Numbered from the stretch's first letter, positions 1 through 5,712 are shown. The stretch: 6,834 bases of DNA from an uncultured Clostridia bacterium (GCA_947628465.1 CANQZZ010000076.1:1-6834), one strand, 5' to 3'. The notes: generated from the sequence alone by a model not told the origin. Program-made: numbers and translations.

Positions 1-29
1 CATAAAAAATAGAAAGGATTGTTTATTGC

Positions 30-1061
30 ATGAGTGAACAAAAAAGATACTATTGGTTAGATATTATTAAAATAATTGCGTGTTTATCAGTAGTTATAAA
101 TCATACTAGTGGTTATTTATTGGATTACACAAATAATGCTGTATATGCAACAATATTCTATTCAATTCAATTTGCTCTTTGTAAAATTGGCGTACCATTA
201 TTCCTTATGGTTAGTGGTTATCTTTTATTACATCGTAGTGAAGATATATCATTTAAAGAAGTTGCTAAAAGAATTTTTAGAATAATAATCCCTTTAATAT
301 TTATATCTTTGATATTTTATATTAAAGAAGTAGGAATTAAAAATTTTAATTTCCTAAATTTTACCTTAGATTTTTTAAAAGCTCCTTATATTATTCCATT
401 TTGGTATTTATATATGCTAATAGGTCTATATGCAACTATGCCTTTTTTAAAAAAAATGGTTAATAATTTCACAATTAAGGATTACAGAATATTTATAATA
501 TTTTTCTTACTTTTACCTAGTTTATTAATACTTATATCTGATTACTTTAATGTGTCTTTTAGCAAAAATTTTAGTAAGTGTATTTTTCCTATACACATGG
601 CACTCTTTATTTCAGGAATGTACATATCTAAAATAAACTTAAGTAAGAAAACTTTTATTATTGCTTTAATTACTTTTATTACATGTGCAGTAGTCTTCTT
701 TTTATCACTATATCTACCTTTTGTTTTTAACAATGCTATTTCTTACAAGCTAGATTCTTCAAATATTGTTGTAATATTAGAATCTCTATCAGTATTTTAT
801 ATTGTTAGATATTTGTTTGAAAATGCCACTTTTAAAAAATGGGTATCAACTATAATAACCGAAATTAGTAAAGTTACATTTGGAATATATTTGATTCACT
901 ATTTGGTTGCTTATAAACTTTATAAATTTATTATTATTCAACATATCTTTGCTTTTAATCCAATCTTAGGAACTCTTGCTACTGAATTTGGTTTATTTAT
1001 AGGCTGTGGTTTAATTGTTTTCATATTGAAAAAAATACCTATTATAAAAAAATTCTGCTAA
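30..1061 (+). CDS. Acyltransferase family 3 membrane protein (343 aa)
   Basis: This is a multi-pass integral membrane acyltransferase of the acyltransferase-3 family (OatA, WecH and NodX type). These proteins usually O-acetylate peptidoglycan, teichoic acids or other surface glycans using a cytoplasmic acyl donor. The N-terminus carries the family signature: an aromatic/basic start, then LD (residues 10-11), K14 and the conserved His25 in VVINHTS within the first membrane helix. About ten hydrophobic segments follow to the C-terminus, ending in a short basic tail (KKIPIIKKFC). The length is normal for a stand-alone member without the SGNH domain of OatA. The ATG at 30 follows an AGAAAGGA box about 10 nt upstream. 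The gene is apparently monocistronic in what is visible and converges on the minus-strand gene, ending in a bidirectional terminator. The family call is firm; the substrate cannot be told from sequence. Confidence 0.88.
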   Translation: MSEQKRYYWLDIIKIIACLSVVINHTSGYLLDYTNNAVYATIFYSIQFALCKIGVPLFLMVSGYLLLHRSEDISFKEVAKRIFRIIIPLIFISLIFYIKEVGIKNFNFLNFTLDFLKAPYIIPFWYLYMLIGLYATMPFLKKMVNNFTIKDYRIFIIFFLLLPSLLILISDYFNVSFSKNFSKCIFPIHMALFISGMYISKINLSKKTFIIALITFITCAVVFFLSLYLPFVFNNAISYKLDSSNIVVILESLSVFYIVRYLFENATFKKWVSTIITEISKVTFGIYLIHYLVAYKLYKFIIIQHIFAFNPILGTLATEFGLFIGCGLIVFILKKIPIIKKFC

Positions 1062-1081
1062 TTTGCTAATTGTTTTTTATT

Positions 1082-1130
1082 AAAATACACCTCAAACGTT
1101 AAATATTTTTTAACATTTGGGGTGTATTTT
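1082..1130. terminator. Bidirectional Rho-independent terminator
   Basis: A long hairpin lies between two convergent genes. The left arm is 1082-1103, the loop 1104-1108 and the right arm 1109-1130. About 20 of 22 positions pair; one is a G-U wobble and one a mismatch in each orientation. The arms end in AAAA and TTTT, so either strand gives a hairpin with a U-rich 3' side. It can serve both the acyltransferase gene and the minus-strand unknown gene. Confidence 0.85.
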
Positions 1131-1140
1131 ATAAAAGATT

Positions 1141-1671
1141 TTAATTTATCTTCTTTTTTGAATAATCTTCAAATATATCTCCTATATCATGGATTCCTGA
1201 AGTGTTTAAAATGAATTCATGGGTGTCTAATATTTCTCTTATATTATCATCAAAATCTGTTACTTCATAACAATCAATGATATTAATCTTTTTATCACTT
1301 ATTTTATTTTTTTGTAAAAATCTATCTATTATTATATTTACTTCTTCTATATATTTTCTTCTTCCACTTATTAATAAATCTATTTCGTCTGTGCTTTCTA
1401 TTTTATTTTTTAATTCTTTTTCAAAATTTGAATATTTCTGTATTCTTTTATTATTCCAATTTATATTTAATATTCTATTTTTTTCTTCATCTTCTATTAT
1501 TAATTTAGATAAAACATCATTTATATTCTCGTTTAAATTATATTCTAAAATCGTTTCTATATTTATATCCTTTCTTATTTCATTTTTTATATATGGCAAA
1601 ATCATTGTTATTAAGTGGATTCCGCTCACATAAAAGCCACATATTTTTTTCACATTACTAATATCACCCAT
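1141..1671 (-). CDS. Unrecognised 176-aa cytoplasmic protein
   Basis: I do not recognise this protein. It is rich in Ile, Lys, Glu, Asp and Asn and has no clear signal peptide or membrane helix. The most hydrophobic stretch (around residues 11-27, GFYVSGIHLITMILPYI) is short and followed by charged residues. The middle (about 60-120) looks largely helical and charged and includes the patch SGRRKY. The C-terminal third has a hydrophobic strand-like segment (INIIDCYEV), then an acidic region with LDTHEFILNTSGIHDIGD. The start is fixed by a GGGGG box (1680-1684) 8 nt before the ATG; an overlapping ATG two codons earlier is out of frame and stops at once. It is preceded by an excellent sigma-A promoter with a palindrome over the -10 box, and a possible Spo0A box lies further upstream. 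Divergence from spoIIR hints at a sporulation or stationary-phase link, but that is inference only. Confidence 0.75.
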   Translation of the reverse strand: MGDISNVKKICGFYVSGIHLITMILPYIKNEIRKDINIETILEYNLNENINDVLSKLIIEDEEKNRILNINWNNKRIQKYSNFEKELKNKIESTDEIDLLISGRRKYIEEVNIIIDRFLQKNKISDKKINIIDCYEVTDFDDNIREILDTHEFILNTSGIHDIGDIFEDYSKKKIN

Positions 1672-1698
1672 ACATAGTACCCCCGTAAGATTTTCTAC

Positions 1699-1713
1699 TG
1701 GTAAATTTTACCA
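1699..1713. promoter_or_regulatory. 15-bp palindrome over the -10 box (candidate operator)
   Basis: TGGTAAA-T-TTTACCA is a perfect 7+1+7 inverted repeat that covers the -10 box of the minus-strand promoter and its likely start site. A repressor bound here would block that promoter. I cannot assign it to a known regulator; it does not match the usual LexA, PerR/Fur, CcpA or Rex operators. Confidence 0.45.
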
Positions 1714-1733
1714 TTTATTTTTTGATATGTCAA
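1705..1733 (-). promoter_or_regulatory. Sigma-A promoter of the unknown minus-strand gene
   Basis: On the minus strand the -35 box is TTGACA (1728-1733, perfect), the spacer is exactly 17 bp and the -10 box is TAAAAT (1705-1710). The predicted start is near 1698, giving a leader of about 26 nt that contains the GGGGG ribosome binding site. Confidence 0.8.
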
Positions 1734-1752
1734 TACAAATCGTATTCATAAT

Positions 1753-1759
1753 TTCGACA
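1753..1759 (-). promoter_or_regulatory. Candidate Spo0A box between spoIIR and the unknown gene
   Basis: TTCGACA reads TGTCGAA on the minus strand, a perfect match to the TGNCGAA core of the 0A box, within ATTGTCGAAA. It is centred about 58 bp upstream of the predicted minus-strand start, a position compatible with activation. It also lies about 93 bp upstream of the spoIIR start codon. A 7-mer of this kind is expected about twice by chance in a window this size, so the support is mainly positional. Confidence 0.35.
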
Positions 1760-1765
1760 ATCAAT

Positions 1766-1792
1766 GTATATTTTTTTATATTTGGTTAATAC
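1766..1792 (+). promoter_or_regulatory. Weak sigma-F-like promoter candidate for spoIIR
   Basis: spoIIR is a forespore (sigma-F) gene in Bacillus. GTATA at 1766-1770 followed after 13 bp by GGTTAATAC (1784-1792) resembles the sigma-F pattern. However, the spacing is short and the final T of the -10 element is a C. This is the best candidate I see in the region, not a firm call. Confidence 0.25.
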
Positions 1793-1848
1793 TTTTATTA
1801 CAGAAATATTTTTACAATTTTTGTACCTTTTACAAAAGGAGGATTTTA

Positions 1849-2511
1849 ATGAAAAAAATATTAAATTTTATATCAAATTCAAATTTTAAACGTTTATTAC
1901 TTTTATTACTATTATTACTCATATATACTTTTATATGTGCTTTTTCGTATGTAAATGCTGTATCTAGTGATATTCAAGATAGTGTATTTAGATTACACGT
2001 AATTGCAAATAGTGATTCACGTGAAGATCAAAATTTAAAGTATATTGTTAGAGATAAAGTTTTAGAATATATTAATTCCGTTTCTGGTAATGAAAGTTCT
2101 AAAGAAGATGTGATTAATTTAGCAAATGCAAATATAGATGAAATTCAAAAAATTGCAGAAGATACTATACTTGAAAATGGTTTTAATTATTCTGCTAAAG
2201 TAAGTATTGGAAACTTTGCTTTTCCAACAAAAACTTACGGGGATATTTCACTTCCTGCCGGTTTTTATGATGCTTTGAAAGTAGAAATTGGAAATGCCAA
2301 AGGTCAAAATTGGTGGTGTGTAATGTTCCCTCCCCTTTGTTTTGTTGATGTAACAAGCGGAATAGTTCCTGAAGAATCAAAAGAAGTTATGCAAGAGAAT
2401 TTATCTGATGAGGAATATAGCTTAGTTTCTGAAAATAGTTATAACATGAATTTTAAATTTAAAATAGTGGAATTATTTCAAAATATAGGAATAAAATTAG
2501 CACAATCTTAA
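1849..2511 (+). CDS. spoIIR: Stage II sporulation protein R
   Basis: SpoIIR is the forespore-made signalling protein secreted into the intermembrane space. There it triggers the mother-cell protease SpoIIGA to process pro-sigma-E, linking the two compartments during sporulation. The 220-aa product has a basic start, then one strong hydrophobic segment (residues about 16-36, a run of leucines) acting as signal peptide or anchor. The family core follows: FRLHVIANSDS (46-56) with the RDKVL helix after it, and the signature WWCVMFPPLCF (154-164). Length is normal for the family. The ATG follows a perfect AAAGGAGG box (1835-1842) with 6 nt spacing. The gene stands alone, divergent from the unknown gene and upstream of the murA operon, from which it is separated by AT-rich inverted repeats. 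Confidence 0.95.
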   Translation: MKKILNFISNSNFKRLLLLLLLLLIYTFICAFSYVNAVSSDIQDSVFRLHVIANSDSREDQNLKYIVRDKVLEYINSVSGNESSKEDVINLANANIDEIQKIAEDTILENGFNYSAKVSIGNFAFPTKTYGDISLPAGFYDALKVEIGNAKGQNWWCVMFPPLCFVDVTSGIVPEESKEVMQENLSDEEYSLVSENSYNMNFKFKIVELFQNIGIKLAQS

Positions 2512-2531
2512 AAAAGCATTGTAAATCACAT

Positions 2532-2548
2532 AAATATATGATATATTT
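2532..2548. repeat. AT-only palindrome after spoIIR
   Basis: AAATATAT-G-ATATATTT is a perfect 17-bp palindrome 20 nt after the spoIIR stop, followed by further Ts. It could act as a weak terminator, but a palindrome made only of A and T is easily met by chance in such DNA. Confidence 0.3.
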
Positions 2549-2557
2549 TTATTAAGA

Positions 2558-2581
2558 TTAGAGTGTAATTATACACTCTAA
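2558..2581. terminator. Hairpin between spoIIR and murA (weak terminator or operator)
   Basis: TTAGAGTGTA (2558-2567) and TACACTCTAA (2572-2581) form a perfect 10-bp stem with a 4-nt ATTA loop. It is followed by AATTATTTTG rather than a clean T run, so it is at best a modest terminator for spoIIR. Being perfectly palindromic and about 50 bp before the murA start, it could instead be an operator or a leader structure of murA. Confidence 0.5.
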
Positions 2582-2631
2582 ATTATTTTGCAAAAAATAA
2601 AATAGTATTTGTAGCATTTAAGGGGGATTAT

Positions 2632-3899
2632 ATGGAAAAATTAATAATTAATGGTCCAACACCATTAAAAGGCGAAGTAAATATTAGTGGAGCAAAAAAC
2701 TCTGCTGTAGCAATACTTCCTGCTACTTTATTAATAGATGGTGTTTGCACAATTAATAATTTACCAAATATAGTTGATGTTAAGCTTTCATGTGAAATTC
2801 TAGAATGTTTAGGTGCTAAAATAAAATGGATAGATAAACATAGTATCGAAATAGATACAAGAAATATAACAAATACTATTGCTCCTATTGAATTAACTAG
2901 AAAATTTAGGGCGTCATATTATTTAATTGGCTCTATGCTTGGTAGAAAAAAAGAAATTGAAGTCGGTCTTCCTGGTGGATGTAATTTAGGTGCAAGACCA
3001 ATAGACCAACATATAAAGGCATTTGAAGCTCTTGGTGCTACGGTAGAGATAACTGGTGGTAATGTTAGAGCAACTGCAAAAAAACTTCTACGGTACTAAT
3101 GTATATATGGATATTGTTTCTGTTGGAGCAACTATAAATGCAATGCTTGCTAGTGTACTTGCTGAAGGAACTACTATTATAGATAATGCTGCAAAAGAGC
3201 CTCATATAGTTGATATTGCTAACTTTTTAAATACAATGGGTGCAGATATTCGTGGTGCAGGAACAGATATGATTAAAGTAAATGGCGTTAAATGTCTAAA
3301 GGGTGGTCAAACTTATAGCGTTGTTCCTGACCAAATTGAAGCTGGTACTTTTATGCTTGCTGCTGTAGCTACAAAAGGAGATTTAATTATAAAAAACTGT
3401 ATAACAAAACACTTAGAATGTATAACTGCTAAAATATTAGAAATTGGTGGACAGGTAGATATGAATGGTGATAAATTACGTGTTTGGTGTAATAAAAGAC
3501 CATCGAAAGCTATTATAAAAACACTTCCATATCCACGGTTTTCCAACCGATTTGCAACCTCAAATGGGTGTTGTTTTATCTCTTGCAGATGGAACAAGTA
3601 TAATAAATGAAAGTATATGGGAATCTAGATTTCAATATACTTATGAATTAAATAAAATGGGAGCACAAATCACTGCTCAAGGGAAATCAGCAATTTTTGA
3701 AGGTGTGCCAAAATTAACAGGTGCGACTTTATACTCAACAGACTTGCGTGCAGGAGCTGCTTTAATTGTTGCAGGTGTTGCTGCTTATGGAAGAACAGAA
3801 GTGTATAATTTGGAACATATAGATAGAGGCTATGAAAACATAGAAGAAAAATTCAGAAAAATTGGTGCAGATATTCAAAGAGTAAATGAAGAAGAATAA
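2632..3899 (+). CDS. murA: UDP-GlcNAc 1-carboxyvinyltransferase MurA, in three frames (two +1 shifts)
   Basis: MurA transfers enolpyruvate from PEP to UDP-GlcNAc, the first committed step of peptidoglycan synthesis in the cytoplasm. The reading frame changes twice: frame 1 to 3090, frame 2 from 3092 to 3535, and frame 3 from 3537 to the stop at 3897-3899. Skipping C3091 and C3536 gives 421 aa, the normal family length. Active-site motifs are all present: GAKNSA with Lys22 and Asn23, the RAS motif at Arg93, the catalytic-cysteine loop [10 protein letters not shown] with Cys117, SVGATIN, PGFPTDLQ with the catalytic Asp near 306, DLRAGAAL and EHIDRGYE. Read without shifting, translation stops at 155 aa. 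The start follows AGGGGGA with 5 nt spacing. The gene is co-transcribed with the walJ-like gene 23 nt downstream. Whether it is a frameshifted but active gene, a fresh pseudogene or a sequencing artefact is open. Many Firmicutes carry a second murA, so loss could be tolerated. Confidence 0.9.
3085..3094 (+). other. murA +1 frameshift site 1 (CTT CTA CGG T)
   Basis: The zero frame reads AAA AAA CTT CTA CGG TAC TAA and terminates. Dropping the C of CGG (3091) gives KKLL then GTNVYMD, which fits the family pattern of A-x-x-L-x-G before the I/V-Y-x-D strand. A run of seven A at 3078-3084 lies just upstream, so a homopolymer miscall is an alternative explanation. That reading would give KNFYG, with Phe in place of the usual Leu. 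Confidence 0.75.
3533..3539 (+). other. murA +1 frameshift site 2 (CCA CGG T)
   Basis: The incoming frame reads TAT CCA CGG TTT TCC AAC and runs to a stop at 3608-3610. Skipping C3536 gives YPGFPTDLQ, the near-invariant MurA loop carrying the catalytic Asp. The nearest homopolymer is only TTTT (3539-3542). Removing a T there would instead give YPRFPTD, with Arg replacing the usual small residue (Gly or Ala). Confidence 0.8.
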
Positions 3900-3922
3900 A
3901 ATCAAAGCAAAGGATGAAATGG

Positions 3923-4702
3923 ATGTTTAAATATTGTAGTTTATATAGTTCAAGTAGTGGCAATTGTTTTCTTGTACAATCTGATACTACTAATTTAATT
4001 ATAGATGCAGGTGTAACTTTAAAAAAGATTGTTACAGCACTTGATGATTTACACGTGCAAGGCGAAAGTATTGATGCAATACTAATTACACATGACCATA
4101 TAGACCATACAAGAAGTATTGCAGGCTTATCTAATAAGTATAATATACCAGTATATGCAAATAAAAAAACTTGGAATGCAATAGAAAGTATCGCTGTAAA
4201 AATTCCAGATAATAATAAAAAAGTATTTGTTGCTAATGAAACTTTTTCAATAGGAGATATAAAGGTACTTCCTTTCCACACTCCTCATGATGCTGCTGAG
4301 CCTTGTGGTTTTAATTTATATTGTAACAATAAAAAAATCAGCATAGCAACAGATATTGGATTTGTTTCTGAAGAATTACTTGGTTTTCTAAAAGATAGTT
4401 CTTGTATTTTATTAGAGGCAAATTATGACCCAGAAATATTAAAATGTTCATCATATCCATATATGTTAAAACAAAGAATTGCTAGCAATCAAGGTCATCT
4501 ATCAAATATATCTGCTGCAAAAACTCTTTCTACTCTTTATGAATCTGGTCTGCAAAAAGCTCTGCTTGTACATTTAAGCAAAGAAAATAACTTTCCAGAG
4601 CTTGCGTACGAAACTATAAGAAACGAAACTAAAAATTGCAAAAATTTATCAATTGATATAGCACCAAGGGATAAACCTACTCAGTTTTTTGACGTTGTCT
4701 AG
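3923..4702 (+). CDS. walJ: WalJ/YycJ-type metallo-beta-lactamase-fold hydrolase
   Basis: This is a cytoplasmic metallo-beta-lactamase-fold protein of the YycJ/WalJ group, linked in Firmicutes to coordinating cell-wall synthesis with chromosome replication; exonuclease-type activity has been proposed for the group. The metal motif HDHIDH is at residues 57-62. Further likely ligands are His119/His122 (FHTPHD), Asp144 (ATDIG) and His216 (LVHLSKEN). The N-terminal CSLYSSSSGN and the later LEANYD and GHLSN motifs are typical of this subgroup. I prefer the ATG at 3923 (259 aa) over the one at 3914, because AAAGGA (3909-3914) is 8 nt before 3923 but abuts 3914, and MFKYCSLYSSSSGN matches the usual family start. 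The gene lies 23 nt after murA in one operon. In Bacillus the gene sits with walRK instead, so the symbol rests on family, not on context. Confidence 0.85.
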   Translation: MFKYCSLYSSSSGNCFLVQSDTTNLIIDAGVTLKKIVTALDDLHVQGESIDAILITHDHIDHTRSIAGLSNKYNIPVYANKKTWNAIESIAVKIPDNNKKVFVANETFSIGDIKVLPFHTPHDAAEPCGFNLYCNNKKISIATDIGFVSEELLGFLKDSSCILLEANYDPEILKCSSYPYMLKQRIASNQGHLSNISAAKTLSTLYESGLQKALLVHLSKENNFPELAYETIRNETKNCKNLSIDIAPRDKPTQFFDVV

Positions 4703-4741
4703 AAAAAAGGATATCCTAGGAGAACCTAAGATTATCCTTTT
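4703..4741 (+). terminator. Strong Rho-independent terminator of murA-walJ
   Basis: The hairpin starts right after the walJ stop. The left arm is 4705-4720, the tetraloop AGAA is 4721-4724 and the right arm is 4725-4741. The stem is about 16 bp, with one bulged base and one mismatch, and ends in TTTT. Its outer stem AAAAGGATA/TATCCTTTT resembles that of the terminator after abrB. Confidence 0.85.
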
Positions 4742-4743
4742 AC

Positions 4744-4789
4744 TAGAAATAAAGCTTATTAGAACTAAAATTGTTAGAACTAAATTTAT
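4744..4789. repeat. Three tandem 15-16 bp direct repeats
   Basis: TAGAAATAAAGCTTAT (4744-4759), TAGAACTAAAATTGT (4760-4774) and TAGAACTAAATTTAT (4775-4789) follow one another without a gap. The last two share TAGAACTAAA exactly. They sit between the murA-walJ terminator and a nested inverted repeat. Function is unknown; they could be binding sites or simple AT-rich drift. Confidence 0.45.
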
Positions 4790-4798
4790 TTGGGGGTA

Positions 4799-4877
4799 TT
4801 GCAGGGAATCGAAAATAAAACTATTTATAATTGTATGGGCTATTTTTATAAATATCAAAAAATTTCTCTCCCTGCAA
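4799..4877. other. Nested inverted repeat (possible structured RNA)
   Basis: TTGCAGGGA (4799-4807) pairs perfectly with TCCCTGCAA (4869-4877). Inside, TATTTATAA (4822-4830) pairs with TTATAAATA (4846-4854) around a 15-nt loop. The GC-rich outer stem stands out in an otherwise very AT-rich gap with no convincing ORF. I cannot match it to a known RNA family, and no clear plus-strand promoter precedes it. On the minus strand it lies downstream of the 5122-5150 promoter and could form the end of that transcript. Confidence 0.35.
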
Positions 4878-4931
4878 AATTGATAACTTAAAAGATTGTA
4901 TGACAAATAAACTAATACAACAGTCATTAGC

Positions 4932-4950
4932 TAAAAAGTTTTTCTTTTTA
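4932..4950 (-). terminator. Weak hairpin at the end of the small ORF
   Basis: On the minus strand TAAAAAG-AAAAA-CTTTTTA forms a 7-bp stem that begins at the stop codon of the 33-aa ORF. It has few GC pairs and no T run beyond the stem, so it would be a weak terminator. Confidence 0.3.
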
Positions 4951-5049
4951 TTTACTTATTGTTTTTAGGATTCTTTTTGAGAATTTTTTTATAATTATTT
5001 TTCTGACAGTAAAAAATATAAGAAAAAATAATAAGAATTTAAAAATCAT
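4948..5049 (-). CDS. Possible 33-aa membrane-anchored cationic peptide
   Basis: This is a small ORF I cannot assign to a family. The ATG (5049-5047) follows AGGTGA (5059-5054), a six-base match to the anti-Shine-Dalgarno, with 4 nt spacing. A consensus sigma-A promoter lies upstream, giving a leader of about 66 nt in which TTTAATCAAA occurs twice (5065-5074 and 5081-5090). Residues 2-15 are almost wholly hydrophobic (F, L, I with one Lys), enough for one membrane segment. Residues 16-33 hold eight Lys or Arg and no acidic residue. This layout resembles type I toxins and small membrane-acting peptides. The main doubt is that AT-rich DNA readily yields Phe-, Ile- and Lys-rich ORFs of this size by chance; promoter and ribosome binding site argue for it. 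Confidence 0.45.
   Translation of the reverse strand: MIFKFLLFFLIFFTVRKIIIKKFSKRILKTISK
4970..4990 (+). terminator. Terminator-like hairpin with T7 on the plus strand
   Basis: ATTCT (4970-4974) pairs with AGAAT (4980-4984) around TTTTG, followed by a run of Ts to 4990. The stem is short. If used, it would end a plus-strand RNA that is antisense to the 3' half of the small minus-strand ORF. Confidence 0.3.
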
Positions 5050-5121
5050 TCTTTCACCTAAATCTTTGATTAAAAATTTTTTTGATTAAATACTTTTGAA
5101 AAAATATTTTATTATGATATT

Positions 5122-5150
5122 ATAATACTCTTTCTGCCATAATTTGTCAA
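5122..5150 (-). promoter_or_regulatory. Consensus sigma-A promoter reading into the gap
   Basis: On the minus strand TTGACA (5145-5150) is followed by a 17-bp spacer and TATTAT (5122-5127). It lies 9 nt after the spmB stop and points away from spmB into a region with no annotated gene. The predicted start is near 5115. It is one of the best promoters in the window, which implies that something downstream is transcribed. Confidence 0.7.
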
Positions 5151-5158
5151 TAAAAACT

Positions 5159-5686
5159 TTACGACATAAAATTCCAAATTATTACAGAAACCAACATTCC
5201 AACAATATCACCAATCAATGCTGAGATAAGCACAAATCTTGTTTTTTTAATTCCCACAACGCTTGTATATACTGCAATAGTATACAAAGTAGTTTCTGTT
5301 GACCCCATAATTGTAGATGCAATAAGTCCTATTTTACTATCTACGCCATATTGTGTCATAATATCACTTCCTATTGCAATAGATGCACTGCCAGAAATAG
5401 GTCTTAGTATTGCAAGTGGCATAATTTCTGTTGGTATTCCTAAAAAATTAATAATAGGACAAATTAGTTTTATGATACAATCTAAAATTCCAGAACTTCT
5501 TAAAGCTCCAATTGCAACAAATAGTCCTACTAATGTAGGAAATATTTTTACAACAATTTCTAATCCCTCTTTTGCACCATCTAAAAATATATCAAATACT
5601 TTATTTTTTTCAATTACTCCATATACAAGGATTATTAATATTGTAAAAGGAATTGCTAAATTAGAAAAATAATTAATTACTGACAT
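5159..5686 (-). CDS. spmB: Spore maturation protein B
   Basis: SpmB is a membrane protein which, with SpmA, is needed for full dehydration of the spore core and so for heat resistance. It belongs to the nucleoside-recognition (Gate) domain superfamily. The 175-aa product (178 aa in Bacillus) is mostly hydrophobic with several membrane segments. It shows the family-type stretches FLDGAKEGLEIVVKIFPTLV, RPISGSASIA and IMGSTETTLYT. I chose the ATG at 5686 because GAAAGGAAAG (5691-5700) precedes it and because a longer in-frame start at 5782 would run back into spmA. It begins 26 nt after the spmA stop, clearly in one operon. No strong terminator follows directly; a new promoter in the same direction begins 9 nt downstream. 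Confidence 0.93.
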   Translation of the reverse strand: MSVINYFSNLAIPFTILIILVYGVIEKNKVFDIFLDGAKEGLEIVVKIFPTLVGLFVAIGALRSSGILDCIIKLICPIINFLGIPTEIMPLAILRPISGSASIAIGSDIMTQYGVDSKIGLIASTIMGSTETTLYTIAVYTSVVGIKKTRFVLISALIGDIVGMLVSVIIWNFMS

Positions 5687-5712
5687 ATAACTTTCCTTTC
5701 TGCCCACTTGAT

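Noticed and set aside
1277..1633. 118-aa hydrophobic plus-strand ORF
   Set aside because: It is the antisense of the Lys/Glu/Ile-rich 176-aa gene; such antisense frames look hydrophobic by composition, and there is no ribosome binding site.
3056..3610. murA middle and last segments as separate genes with their own starts
   Set aside because: The apparent ATG starts lie inside conserved murA sequence read in the wrong frame and have no ribosome binding sites; each segment continues the same protein after a one-base shift.
3853..4281. 142-aa minus-strand ORF opposite walJ
   Set aside because: It is a shadow of a well-supported metallo-beta-lactamase-fold gene with no independent start signals.
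4689..4883. 64-aa plus-strand ORF after walJ
   Set aside because: It begins inside walJ, reads through the terminator and the direct repeats, and shows no protein-like features.
4649..4927. 92-aa minus-strand ORF across the murA-walJ terminator
   Set aside because: It overlaps the end of walJ and runs through the terminator hairpin, has no good ribosome binding site and its composition is that of translated AT-rich intergenic DNA.
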